A DNA stretch of 47,508 bases from an uncultured Bacillota bacterium (lineage in GTDB: Bacteria; Bacillota_I; Bacilli_A; RF39; UBA660), in the NCBI GenBank assembly GCA_946407495.1, contig CAMJOB010000007.1, positions 1-47,508 on the forward strand, written 5' to 3'. A program made the position numbers and the translations under genes. This document shows, one piece after another, positions 8,669 through 17,253 of this stretch. Under the pieces are notes generated by a model. The model did no database searches and was not told where the DNA came from. It saw nothing but the letters and a program-made list of their open reading frames with translations. The stretch's first letter is position 1, and each line of letters starts with the position of its first letter.

Positions 8669-9411
8669 GATATTTCTATTTAACGGATCCTGGTAAGGTT
8701 CGTGATCATAACGAAGATAGTGTAATTATTGTTAAAAATTCTTCTGGAAATCACTTATTAGCAATAGCTGATGGTATGGGGGGACATTCTGCTGGAGAGG
8801 TAGCAAGTTCTATTGCCATTGGATATCTTGGTAGACATTTTAAAGAGAGTTTTCAAAATCTATCAAAGATTGATGCTGTTAATTGGATTAGAGATTCTGT
8901 TGATGAGATTAATTCATTAATCTTTCAACATGAGAAGACTCATCCAGAAAGTAAAGGAATGGGTACTACTTTAGTAATGGCTATTCTTACTGATGAGTAT
9001 TTATTATTTGGAAATGTTGGTGACTCTAGTGGATTTGTTGTTAAAGATGACAAACTACATAAAGTTACTTATGATCATACATTAGTTAATCTATTAGTTA
9101 GTGCTGGAGAATTAACAAAAGAAGAAGCTTCAGTACATCCTAAGAAGAATGTTTTGATGAAGGCTTTAGGTGCTGCATCTGAAGTTGATGTTGATATCTT
9201 CGATTGTGATATGGATATCTCTCAAATACTTCTATCAAGCGATGGATTAACAAATATGCTAGAACAAGAACATATTTGCAAAGTTCTTTTAGGGCCAGGA
9301 AGTCCTGAAGAGAAAGTTGTAAAACTTATTCAAAAGGCAAACAACAGGGGTGGAACAGATAATATTTCGGTAGCTTATTTAACTCGTTTTGAAGAAGGTG
9401 AATCTGAGTGA
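8665..9411 (+). CDS. prpC: PP2C-family Ser/Thr phosphatase PrpC
   Basis: 248 residues, typical length. A metal-dependent phosphatase that removes phosphates placed by the adjacent PASTA kinase. Motifs in order: VRDHNEDS (metal Asp/Glu), LLAIADGMGGHSAGEVAS, GMGTTLVMA, GDSSGF, LLSSDGLTNML and GGTDNISVAY. AAGGAGGAG lies within the end of rlmN just before the ATG, and the start codon overlaps the rlmN stop. The stop in turn overlaps the GTG of prkC, so rlmN, prpC and prkC should be translated as a coupled unit. Confidence 0.96.
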   Translation: MRYFYLTDPGKVRDHNEDSVIIVKNSSGNHLLAIADGMGGHSAGEVASSIAIGYLGRHFKESFQNLSKIDAVNWIRDSVDEINSLIFQHEKTHPESKGMGTTLVMAILTDEYLLFGNVGDSSGFVVKDDKLHKVTYDHTLVNLLVSAGELTKEEASVHPKKNVLMKALGAASEVDVDIFDCDMDISQILLSSDGLTNMLEQEHICKVLLGPGSPEEKVVKLIQKANNRGGTDNISVAYLTRFEEGESE

Positions 9412-11165
9412 TAACAAAGGGGCAAAAAATAAATGATCGTTATGAAATCATACGTTCAATAGGTGAAGGTGGTATGGCGAACGTTTATCTTGGATATGAT
9501 ACTATCCTTGATAGAAACGTTGCGATTAAAGTATTACGTGGAGACTTATCTAATGATGAAAAGTTTGTTAGACGTTTCCAAAGAGAAGCTTTATCTGCAT
9601 CATCACTTGCACATCCTAATATTGTTGAAATGTATGATGTTGGAGAAGACGATGGACTATATTACATTGTTATGGAGTATATCGAAGGAAAAACTCTTAA
9701 ACAATTATTAAAGAAACGTGGTACTTTAACATTATCAGAAGCTATCGATATAATGTTACAACTTACTGAAGGTATGGCTCACGCTCATGATTCTTATATC
9801 ATTCACCGTGACCTTAAACCGCAAAACATTATGATTAAAGATGATGGACAAATCAAGATTACAGACTTTGGTATTGCGATGGCATTAAATGCTACACAAC
9901 TTACTCAAACAAATTCTGTAATGGGTTCAGTTCATTATTTACCACCTGAACAAGCAAGTGGAAAAGGATCTACTATTAAGAGTGATATTTACTCTATGGG
10001 TATCATTTTCTATGAATTGTTAAGTGGTACATTACCATTTAGAGGAGATAATGCAGTAGAGATTGCACTAAAACATATGCGTGATCCTTTACCTAGTCTA
10101 AGAGAGACTAATCCTGCAATTCCTCAAAGTATTGAAAATATAATTATTAAGGCTACAGCTAAGAATCCAAAGAATCGTTATGACGATGTAAAGAGCATGC
10201 ATCAAGATTTATTAACTGCTTTAGATGATGATCGTATGAATGAAGAGCCTTATCAATATAAGTATCCTGAACATGAAGAGACTAAAAAGAAAAATACAGA
10301 TGCAAAAGATAAAGAAAAAGAGAAAGAAGATACTCCTATCGAAGAAGTAAAACAAGAGGATTTAGAACAAGAAGAAAAACCAAAGAAGAAAAAGAATAAG
10401 ATGAAATGGATAATAATCATTTTAAGTATTATTGCAGTTCTACTTATTGGAGTATTTATATTCTTCATTTATATTTATCCTTCATTTAGTGAAAAAGAAG
10501 CTGTTGTTCCTGAATGTAAAGGTTTAAAAGTAAGTCGTTGTGAGACTAAACTTAAAGATGCCGGATTTGTAGTTGTTGATAAGATTGAACAAATTCCAAG
10601 TAAGACAGTTGATAAGAACCGTGTTGTTAAAACTAGTCCTAAAGCGGGTAAGAAAACTAAATATGGAGCAAAAGTTACTATTTATAAATCTTCAGGAGAA
10701 GATACTTTCGAATTAGAAGATTATACTGGTCAAAACTATATTAAAGTTCAAACTGAACTTCAATTAAAAGGACTAGTTGTTGAAATTGAGAAGAAAGATG
10801 TCAGCAATGATGATGATAAAGAATATGATGAACAAGAAATCATTGGACAATCTTTAGCAAAGGGAAGCGAAGTTAAAGAAGGAGACAAATTAACATTATA
10901 TATTCCTAACTTAGTTGAAGAATTCCCTGATATGGCAGAGCTTGGTTGGAGTCAAAGTGATGCAGAAAACTTCTGTAATAAATATGGATTACAACTTCAA
11001 GTTGAAGAACAAGAAACTTCTGCTTATGCAGTAGGTACAATTATTTCACAATCTCGTGGTGTAGGTAGTCCAGTAGTTAAAGGACAAACATTAAAGATTG
11101 TAGTTGCGATTGCACCTAAAGAAGAACCTAAAAATACAGAAAATACCGAAACTAATACTGAATAG
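9408..11165 (+). CDS. prkC: PASTA-domain Ser/Thr protein kinase PrkC
   Basis: 585 residues from a GTG start that overlaps the prpC stop. Transmembrane kinase that senses cell-wall fragments and controls wall metabolism, division and, in sporulating species, germination. The cytoplasmic kinase domain (about 10-275) has GEGGMANVY, catalytic K41 in VAIKVL, HRDLKPQN (D135, K137), DFG at 153-155 and an APE-like PPEQASG. A Lys/Glu-rich linker (285-325) leads to one membrane helix (about 328-350), then three PASTA repeats (about 362-427, 428-502 and 503-570). Forms a module with prpC. Confidence 0.97.
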   Translation: MITKGQKINDRYEIIRSIGEGGMANVYLGYDTILDRNVAIKVLRGDLSNDEKFVRRFQREALSASSLAHPNIVEMYDVGEDDGLYYIVMEYIEGKTLKQLLKKRGTLTLSEAIDIMLQLTEGMAHAHDSYIIHRDLKPQNIMIKDDGQIKITDFGIAMALNATQLTQTNSVMGSVHYLPPEQASGKGSTIKSDIYSMGIIFYELLSGTLPFRGDNAVEIALKHMRDPLPSLRETNPAIPQSIENIIIKATAKNPKNRYDDVKSMHQDLLTALDDDRMNEEPYQYKYPEHEETKKKNTDAKDKEKEKEDTPIEEVKQEDLEQEEKPKKKKNKMKWIIIILSIIAVLLIGVFIFFIYIYPSFSEKEAVVPECKGLKVSRCETKLKDAGFVVVDKIEQIPSKTVDKNRVVKTSPKAGKKTKYGAKVTIYKSSGEDTFELEDYTGQNYIKVQTELQLKGLVVEIEKKDVSNDDDKEYDEQEIIGQSLAKGSEVKEGDKLTLYIPNLVEEFPDMAELGWSQSDAENFCNKYGLQLQVEEQETSAYAVGTIISQSRGVGSPVVKGQTLKIVVAIAPKEEPKNTENTETNTE

Positions 11166-11173
11166 GGGGATAT

Positions 11174-12010
11174 ATGCAAGGACAAATAGTTAAAATTAGT
11201 AGTGATTTACATTTTGTTAAAGCTGGTAATGAAACTTTCCCTTGTAAATGTCGTGGTATATTTAGAAAAGAACATATTACTCCCTTAGTGGGGGACTATG
11301 TTCTTTTTCATACTAAAGATAATTTAATAGAGAAAGTGTTAGATAGAAAGAATGAGTTTGATAGACCTAAAGTTAGTAATATAGATCAAGCGTTTATTGT
11401 TACTAGTTTAGTTAATCCTGATTTTTCTACTAATTTACTTGATAAGATGTTGGTTTTAATGGAAATGCATAATGTAAAACCAATCATTGTTATTAGTAAA
11501 GAAGATTTAGTAGATAAAGTTGTATTAGATAAAGTTAATCCTATATTAGATTATTATCGTAGTATTGGTTATACTGTATTATCTAATAAAGATTTAGATT
11601 CTATTAAGAAATTAATAACTGGTAAGACAAGTGTTTTTACAGGACAAACAGGTGCAGGTAAAAGTAGTTTATTAAATAAGCTTAATCCTGAATGGAATCT
11701 TGAAACTGGAGAAGTATCTATTGCCTTAGGTAGAGGTAAACATACTACTAGAACAGTAGAGTTGTTTGATTTCTTAGATGGTAAAGTTATGGATACTCCT
11801 GGTTTTTCTGCATTAGATTTTAAAGGTGTATCTAAAGAAGATATTAGAGATGCTTTTATTGAATTTGCTGAATATCCATGTCCTTTTAAAGATTGTAATC
11901 ACACAAAAGAAAAAGAATGTGTCGTAAAAGAGAATGTTTTTACGAATAATATATTGAGGAGTCGTTATGAAGACTACCTTAATTTCATAGGGGAGGAGGA
12001 AATAATATGA
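11174..12010 (+). CDS. rsgA: Ribosome small subunit GTPase RsgA
   Basis: 278 residues, slightly short for the family (about 290-350). RsgA checks late assembly of the 30S subunit. An N-terminal OB fold is followed by a circularly permuted GTPase: G4-type VISKEDL, then G1 GQTGAGKSSLL (157-167, K163), then G3 DTPGFSALD. The C-terminal zinc site CPFKDCNHTKEKEC closes the protein. AGGGGGA lies 4 nt before the ATG, 8 bases after the prkC stop. The TGA stop overlaps the start of rpe by 4 nt. Confidence 0.96.
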   Translation: MQGQIVKISSDLHFVKAGNETFPCKCRGIFRKEHITPLVGDYVLFHTKDNLIEKVLDRKNEFDRPKVSNIDQAFIVTSLVNPDFSTNLLDKMLVLMEMHNVKPIIVISKEDLVDKVVLDKVNPILDYYRSIGYTVLSNKDLDSIKKLITGKTSVFTGQTGAGKSSLLNKLNPEWNLETGEVSIALGRGKHTTRTVELFDFLDGKVMDTPGFSALDFKGVSKEDIRDAFIEFAEYPCPFKDCNHTKEKECVVKENVFTNNILRSRYEDYLNFIGEEEII

Positions 12011-12633
12011 AAGTAAGTGCATCTTTTTTAAGTAGTAAGACTATTCCATTAGACTTACATAAATTAGATGAAACTGATGTCGATTATATTCATGTCGATA
12101 TTATGGATGGTAAGTTTGTACCTAATAAAACTATGCCATTTTCTGAAATGAAAAACATTTATAAATATACTTCTAAGAGATTGGAAGTACATTTAATGGT
12201 AGATGATCCAGAAAAATATATTCCTTTATATGCTGAATTAAATACTGAATATATCATTATTCATGTAGAAATAGATAAAGATATTGAGAAGTGTTTAAAT
12301 TTAATTAAGAAGTATTCTATTAAAGCTGGATTATCTATTAAACCTAATACTCCTGTTTCTGCTTTGGTTCCTTATTTACCTTTTGTAGATAGTATCTTAG
12401 TTATGAGTGTAGAACCTGGAGCAGGGGGACAAGAGTTTATTCCTGAAAGTAAAGAAAGAATCCATGAAGTAAGAGCATTACTTAATGAATATGGAATTAA
12501 TGCAGTTATTAATGTCGATGGTGGAGTAACTGATAAGACAGTTGTGGATTGCCGTGAATGTGACATTGTTACTAGTGGAAGTTACATAATTAAGTCTGAT
12601 AATTTTCAAGAAAAAATAACTTCTTTAAGATAA
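12007..12633 (+). CDS. rpe: Ribulose-phosphate 3-epimerase
   Basis: 208 residues, a TIM barrel that interconverts ribulose 5-phosphate and xylulose 5-phosphate in the pentose phosphate pathway. Visible signatures: SASFLSS (substrate-site Ser), HVDIMDGKFVPN (metal His and Asp), LEVHLMV (metal His), MSVEPGAGGQ and NVDGGV with the second catalytic Asp. GGGGAGGAGG precedes the start, which overlaps the rsgA stop. The thiN gene usually found next in Bacillus is not here. Confidence 0.96.
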   Translation: MKVSASFLSSKTIPLDLHKLDETDVDYIHVDIMDGKFVPNKTMPFSEMKNIYKYTSKRLEVHLMVDDPEKYIPLYAELNTEYIIIHVEIDKDIEKCLNLIKKYSIKAGLSIKPNTPVSALVPYLPFVDSILVMSVEPGAGGQEFIPESKERIHEVRALLNEYGINAVINVDGGVTDKTVVDCRECDIVTSGSYIIKSDNFQEKITSLR

Positions 12634-12640
12634 TAACCTA

Positions 12641-12649
12641 TGTTATAAT
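12641..12649 (+). promoter_or_regulatory. Extended -10 promoter
   Basis: TGTTATAAT in the 40-base gap after rpe, 24 nt before the GTG start at 12674. No terminator hairpin is seen between them. Confidence 0.65.
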
Positions 12650-12673
12650 GTAGATAATAGGGAGTTGATACAT

Positions 12674-13669
12674 GTGAATAATAGTGAAAATAATAATATG
12701 ATACCTAATGGTGTAGAACCAGTACAAACACCAGCTCCAACACAAGCGCCAGTTGCTCCTGTTGCTCCTAATGTTAGTCCAGTAGCTGCTCCTAGTGTTG
12801 AACCACCTGTTGCTGCTCCTGTAGCACCTAACAGTGATGATATGGAAGTATTGGAAGTTGCACCTCCTACAGTTGCTCCTCCTGTTGCTGCACCAACTGC
12901 TCCAACAGAAGAAGGGGATAATCGTATTCTAAGACCTATTGTAGAGTCATTAGAAGAAGAGGTAGTGGAAAAATCTGTAGAAGAAGTTACTCCTCAAGTA
13001 TCAGTATCAGAATCAATGTCTAATAATATTATTGCAGCTAAAGAAAAAGCAGCTGCTTCAATGGAAAATAGAAATATGAAGGAAGTAAAGGTAGAATATA
13101 AAGAACCTGGATTCTTCCGTAAAGCTGGATTATTTATTATGATTGGATCTTTAATTGCGGTAGTATTCTTTTTGCCAGATATTTCTTCTTTTATAAGTGC
13201 TTATCAAAATAGAACTAAGGTAGTTGAAGAACCTAAAGTAGAAAAAGCAATTAGTGGACGTTTAAATTGTACATTAAATGATAATGATGAGACTTATGAT
13301 TATACTTATTCATATGATTTCTCTTTTGAGAAGAGTCAAATGGATTCTATGAATTATTCAATAACAACAAAAGGTAGTGTATCAACTGATTTAGAGGATT
13401 TAACTAAAAAGTATAATGATTGTAAAGCTATGAGTGATGAGTTTGCTAAGACTAATATTGGTACTAGTGTATCTTGTGACTTAATTGGAGGAACTTATGT
13501 TAGTTCTTATAGTGTAGATTATGAATTATTTGATGATGCAGTAGCATCTCCAATTTACAAGAAATATAAGATGCCATTACCTTTATATGAATATAATCAA
13601 TATATTGATGATATAGAGGCACAACTTACAAAAGATGGATATACTTGTGATAGATTTTCAAATAAATAG
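12674..13669 (+). CDS. Pro/Ala/Val-rich single-pass membrane protein, unknown
   Basis: 331 residues from GTG 12674, with AGGGAG 9 nt upstream; an in-frame TTG at 12665 touches the ribosome binding site and is less likely. Residues about 15-85 are low-complexity Pro/Ala/Val with repeated PVAAP and VAPP units and scattered acidic patches; residues about 150-172 form one membrane helix (AGLFIMIGSLIAVVFFLPD). The outer C-terminal part, about 150 residues, contains Cys and many Tyr/Asp/Ser. The disordered Pro/Ala segment probably lies in the cytoplasm, which is opposite to the usual wall-spanning use. It resembles in composition the protein at 32954. No family recognised. Confidence 0.8.
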   Translation: MNNSENNNMIPNGVEPVQTPAPTQAPVAPVAPNVSPVAAPSVEPPVAAPVAPNSDDMEVLEVAPPTVAPPVAAPTAPTEEGDNRILRPIVESLEEEVVEKSVEEVTPQVSVSESMSNNIIAAKEKAAASMENRNMKEVKVEYKEPGFFRKAGLFIMIGSLIAVVFFLPDISSFISAYQNRTKVVEEPKVEKAISGRLNCTLNDNDETYDYTYSYDFSFEKSQMDSMNYSITTKGSVSTDLEDLTKKYNDCKAMSDEFAKTNIGTSVSCDLIGGTYVSSYSVDYELFDDAVASPIYKKYKMPLPLYEYNQYIDDIEAQLTKDGYTCDRFSNK

Positions 13670-13693
13670 GAGTGTAAACTCCTATTTTTTTTT
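13664..13693 (+). terminator. Intrinsic terminator
   Basis: A 10-bp stem (AAATAGGAGT/ACTCCTATTT) with a GTAA loop followed by T's; its left arm includes the stop codon of the preceding gene. Confidence 0.85.
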
Positions 13694-13704
13694 CGGATTA
13701 TTTT

Positions 13705-13713
13705 TGATAGAAT
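13705..13713 (+). promoter_or_regulatory. Possible extended -10 promoter of tex
   Basis: TGATAGAAT, 30 nt before the tex start, just after the preceding terminator. Confidence 0.5.
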
Positions 13714-13743
13714 AATTATTGGAAGATTTGGAGGAATTACAAG

Positions 13744-15897
13744 ATGAATGAATGGATAATGAAAGAAATAGCAACAGATTTAAATATAACTGAACAACAA
13801 GTTAAAACAGTTTTAGAAATGCTTCAAGAAGGAAATACAATTCCTTTTATTGCGAGATATCGTAAAGAAGCAACTGGTGCTTTAGATGAAGAGACTATTC
13901 GTAGAATTAATGAAGTATATGAATATCAAGAAAGTTTATTAAAACGTAAAGAAGACGTTATTAGATTAATTGATGAGAAAGGTCTTCTTACTGATGAATT
14001 AAAAGGACAAATATTAAATTGTAATAAATTAGTAGAAGTAGAAGATTTATATAGACCTTATAAAGAAAAGAAAAAGACTAAGGCAACTGAGGCTATAGCA
14101 GCTGGACTTGAACCTTTAGCTAAAATGATTATGTCTTTTCCTGAAAAAGGATCTATTAGTGACTTATGTAGTAAGTTTATTAAAGATGATTTAGATGAGG
14201 CTAAGTGTATTGAAGGAGCAAAATATATTATTGCTGAATGGATTAGTGATAATGCTTCTTATCGTAAGAGTATTCGTAATATGTTTTATAAAAGTGGAAT
14301 TATTACTTCTAGTATGAAGAAAGGTGCAGAAGATCCAAATAAAGTATATGAAATGTATTATTCTTATAATGAACCTGTTAAATGGATTAAGCCTCATAGA
14401 ATACTTGCTTTAAATAGAGGAGAAAATGAAAAAGTTCTTAATGTTAGTATCGATATGGATAAGAACGAAGTGTTATCTTTTTTAGAGAAAAAGATTATAC
14501 GTAACGATAAGAGTTTTGTTGTTTCTTTAGTTAAAGAAGCAATTGAAGATTCTTATAAACGTTTAATTGAACCATCTATCGAGAGAGAGATTCGTAGTGA
14601 TTTAACTGAAAAAGGTGAAGAAGCAGCGATTGATAATTTTGGTAAGAACTTAGAGGCATTATTATTAACACCTCCAATGAAGGAAAAAGTAGTTTTAGCT
14701 TTCGATCCTGGTTATGTTAATGGATGTAAATTAGCTGTTGTAGATACTAATGGTAAGTATTTAGATAGTACAGTTATTAAACCATTCTTAAATGGAGATA
14801 CTGAAAATAGAATTAAACTAAGTAAAGCAGTAGTAGTACAACTTATTAATAAATATCATGTAGATGTTATTGCGATAGGTAATGGTACAGCATCTCGTGA
14901 ATCAGAGAAGTTCTGTAGTGAGATGATTAAAGAAAATAATTTATCTTGTAAATATGTAATTGTAAGTGAAGCAGGAGCATCAATTTATTCTGCATCTCCA
15001 CAAGCTATTGAAGAGTTCCCTGATTTAGCTGTTGAAAAACGTAGTGCAGTAAGTATTGGTAGAAGACTTCAAGATCCACTTGCTGAATTAGTTAAGATTC
15101 CGCCTGAAGGAATTGGAGTAGGTTTATACCAACACGATGTATCACAAAAGAAATTATCTACATCTCTAGATTTTGTAGTAGAAAAATGTGTTAATAGTGT
15201 TGGAGTTAATATAAATACAGCATCTGCATCATTATTAAACTATGTATCTGGTGTTACTAAAAAAGCGATTGAAAAAATTATTGAATATCGTGAAAGTGTA
15301 GGTAAGATTACTTCTCGTAAAGAAATAAAGAGTAAAAAATTATTAACTGATAAAGCTTATGAACAAGCAATTGGTTTCTTAAGAATTAACGATGGAGATA
15401 ATATACTTGATAGTACTGCAATCCATCCAGAGAGTTATGATTTAGCTAAAAAGATATTAGAAGATGTAGGATGTAGCATTAAAGATATTGGAACTAGTGA
15501 ATTAATTGATAAATTAAATAAAATAGATTTAAATACTTATAAAGATAAGATGGGTACTGATATTTATACATTAGAAGATGTTATTGCATCTCTTAAGAAA
15601 CCTAATCTTGATCCACGTGATGAATATCCACAACCTATATTAAAGAGTGATGTTTTAGATATTAAAGATTTAACTATAGGTATGAAGTTACAAGGTACTG
15701 TACGTAATGTAGTAGACTTTGGATTATTTATAGATATTGGATTACATGAAGATGGTTTAGCTCATATATCTAAGTTATCTAAAAACTTTATTAAACACCC
15801 TAGTGATTTATTTAGTGTAGGGGATATAGTAGATTGTTATGTCGATGATATTTCATTGGAGAAAAATAAAGTTAGTTTAAGTTTATTAGAGAAATAA
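13744..15897 (+). CDS. tex: Tex family RNA-binding transcription accessory protein
   Basis: 717 residues, normal size. Tex proteins bind nucleic acid and influence transcription and RNA turnover; the exact reaction is not settled. Domains in order: N-terminal helical Tex region (about 1-190), a YqgF/RNase H-like domain starting at LAFDPGYVNGCKLAVVD (about 318), helix-hairpin-helix motifs (VGVNINTASASLLNYVSG, about 488), and a C-terminal S1 RNA-binding domain (about 640-717, GTVRNVVDFGLFIDIGLHED). GGAGGA lies before the ATG. Flanked by terminators, so it is probably a single-gene unit. Confidence 0.96.
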   Translation: MNEWIMKEIATDLNITEQQVKTVLEMLQEGNTIPFIARYRKEATGALDEETIRRINEVYEYQESLLKRKEDVIRLIDEKGLLTDELKGQILNCNKLVEVEDLYRPYKEKKKTKATEAIAAGLEPLAKMIMSFPEKGSISDLCSKFIKDDLDEAKCIEGAKYIIAEWISDNASYRKSIRNMFYKSGIITSSMKKGAEDPNKVYEMYYSYNEPVKWIKPHRILALNRGENEKVLNVSIDMDKNEVLSFLEKKIIRNDKSFVVSLVKEAIEDSYKRLIEPSIEREIRSDLTEKGEEAAIDNFGKNLEALLLTPPMKEKVVLAFDPGYVNGCKLAVVDTNGKYLDSTVIKPFLNGDTENRIKLSKAVVVQLINKYHVDVIAIGNGTASRESEKFCSEMIKENNLSCKYVIVSEAGASIYSASPQAIEEFPDLAVEKRSAVSIGRRLQDPLAELVKIPPEGIGVGLYQHDVSQKKLSTSLDFVVEKCVNSVGVNINTASASLLNYVSGVTKKAIEKIIEYRESVGKITSRKEIKSKKLLTDKAYEQAIGFLRINDGDNILDSTAIHPESYDLAKKILEDVGCSIKDIGTSELIDKLNKIDLNTYKDKMGTDIYTLEDVIASLKKPNLDPRDEYPQPILKSDVLDIKDLTIGMKLQGTVRNVVDFGLFIDIGLHEDGLAHISKLSKNFIKHPSDLFSVGDIVDCYVDDISLEKNKVSLSLLEK

Positions 15898-15924
15898 GAT
15901 ACTTAAAAAAAGTATCTTTTTTTT
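15896..15924 (+). terminator. Intrinsic terminator after tex
   Basis: A 9-bp stem (AAGATACTT/AAGTATCTT), A-loop and eight T's. Confidence 0.85.
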
Positions 15925-15936
15925 ATTTGTATTTCG

Positions 15937-15945
15937 TGGTAATAT
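15937..15945 (+). promoter_or_regulatory. Possible extended -10 promoter
   Basis: TGGTAATAT, 23 nt before the start at 15969. Confidence 0.45.
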
Positions 15946-15968
15946 TTTATTATAGGAGGCGTTTAATT

Positions 15969-16841
15969 ATGGATGATAATGAATTCGAAAACAGTGATGA
16001 ATTTGAAAATGAAAATAATAATAATGATGATTCGTCTTACGCAATGAAAACTTGGATTGTTGTAGGGGTTGCGGCAGTCGTTACATTTATTGTTGTATTT
16101 GCTATTACAAATGCTTTAGTAAATGGTGGAAAGAAGAAAACAACTAATATTGAACAAACTAAACCTGAGGTTGTAGTTACTTATGATGTATATAAAGTAG
16201 GAGATGCTGTTACTTTAAAAGATGGTAGTGAATGGCATGTACTTTATGATTCTAGTAAAACTAATGAGTATGTATCTTTATTATCAGATACTAATGTTAA
16301 CCCTGGAGATGTTTTATATGGAAAGGTTAATACTTATTTAAAGAATACTTTTAAGAATAACTTATTAAGTGCTTTAGGTGCTGAGGCTACTGATATTCAA
16401 GAATTACGTTTACTTGCTTATCTAGATTTAGCTGATGTTTCAAAAGCTAACTCTACAGAGTTCCAACCTGAAACACCATTAGTTAAATTTAATATACCTA
16501 CATTTATTTATGCTAGTGAAACTGTTACTGATACTGTATATCAAACAGAAGAAGGAAATAACCCTATGATGATTTGTTTACGTAGTGGTAATAATCCTAA
16601 TAGATTCTGTATTGGTGATGCTGAAAAATATTTACCAGTTAGACCAGTATTAGTTATTGCTAAGAAGTATGTTACTTCTACAGGTATTAATGATAATAAT
16701 GTAGTTGGTCCAGTTGGTGGAGAAACAAGTACTAATACACAAGCAGGAACAACAAATGGAGAAACAACTACTGAGACAACTACAACTACTACAGAGACTA
16801 CAACTACTGAAACACCTACTGCAAATAATGCTACTGAATAA
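15969..16841 (+). CDS. Single-pass exported protein with Thr-rich tail, unknown
   Basis: 290 residues. The start at 15969 follows AGGAGG; the frame is open upstream to 15927 but without a ribosome binding site. An acidic Asp/Glu/Asn N-terminus (1-20) precedes one membrane helix (about 27-49), then an extracellular domain (about 70-240) with VGDAVTLKDGSEWHVLYDSS and a later LPVRPVLVIAKKY, a pattern resembling DUF6273-like modules, also seen twice in the protein at 38986. The last 40 residues are runs of Thr and Glu (ETTTETTTTTTE), like a wall-spanning or glycosylated stalk. The next gene starts one base after its stop. Confidence 0.8.
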   Translation: MDDNEFENSDEFENENNNNDDSSYAMKTWIVVGVAAVVTFIVVFAITNALVNGGKKKTTNIEQTKPEVVVTYDVYKVGDAVTLKDGSEWHVLYDSSKTNEYVSLLSDTNVNPGDVLYGKVNTYLKNTFKNNLLSALGAEATDIQELRLLAYLDLADVSKANSTEFQPETPLVKFNIPTFIYASETVTDTVYQTEEGNNPMMICLRSGNNPNRFCIGDAEKYLPVRPVLVIAKKYVTSTGINDNNVVGPVGGETSTNTQAGTTNGETTTETTTTTTETTTTETPTANNATE

Positions 16842-16842
16842 T

Positions 16843-17175
16843 ATGTATTCTGTTATTTGTTTAATTGGTAGTACCAAATATGAAGAATTATTCCGCAAGT
16901 TAGAAGAGGATTTTTCTCTAGCAGGTTATTTAGTTTTTTCTCCTCTTGTATATACTCAATCAGGTGATAAACCTAAGTGTGGAGAAGATAAAAAAATAAT
17001 CTTGGATCATGAAGCGGAATTAAAGATTAATAAAAGTGATTTGGTATTTGTAGTTGATAAAGATGGTTATATAGGAAGTAGTACAAAAAAACAATTAGAT
17101 CATGCAATATTGTTAAATAAACCAGTATTCTATTATAGTAAAGGTGATTTTGAAAAACTAACTAATTTAAGTTAG
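16843..17175 (+). CDS. Nucleoside 2-deoxyribosyltransferase-like small protein
   Basis: 110 residues beginning MYSVICLIGSTKYEELF. The ATG sits one base after the preceding stop and has no Shine-Dalgarno sequence, so translation probably depends on reinitiation from the upstream gene; an open frame reaching back to 16705 is just the shadow of the Thr-rich tail. The Rossmann-like start (CLIGS), FSPLVYTQSG, the acidic LKINKSDLVFVVDKDGYIGSST and a final HAILLNKPVFYYS match the nucleoside 2-deoxyribosyltransferase/DUF4406 fold, which binds nucleotides or their derivatives. Actual activity is uncertain; it may be a sensor or hydrolase relative. Confidence 0.75.
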   Translation: MYSVICLIGSTKYEELFRKLEEDFSLAGYLVFSPLVYTQSGDKPKCGEDKKIILDHEAELKINKSDLVFVVDKDGYIGSSTKKQLDHAILLNKPVFYYSKGDFEKLTNLS

Positions 17176-17182
17176 TTTTTTT
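17154..17182 (+). terminator. Intrinsic terminator
   Basis: A 9-bp stem (AAAACTAAC/GTTAGTTTT) closing an 8-base loop, then T's. It overlaps the end of the gene at 16843. Confidence 0.75.
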
Positions 17183-17200
17183 CTTTGTTTGTCGAATGTG

Positions 17201-17228
17201 TTGAAAGATATTTATATTTTGATATGCT
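17201..17228 (+). promoter_or_regulatory. Possible promoter of the sporulation sigma gene
   Basis: TTGAAA, 16-base spacer, TATGCT preceded by TG. It predicts an RNA start near 17235, shortly before the AAGGAGGG site at 17245. A vegetative-type promoter; a SigH-type one was not evident. Confidence 0.35.
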
Positions 17229-17253
17229 TGGTATGTAGTTTGATAAGGAGGGA

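Noticed and set aside
16650-16842. Frame upstream of ATG 16843 and the overlapping minus-strand open frame
   Set aside because: Both are mirrors of the Thr-rich codons at the end of the gene at 15969.
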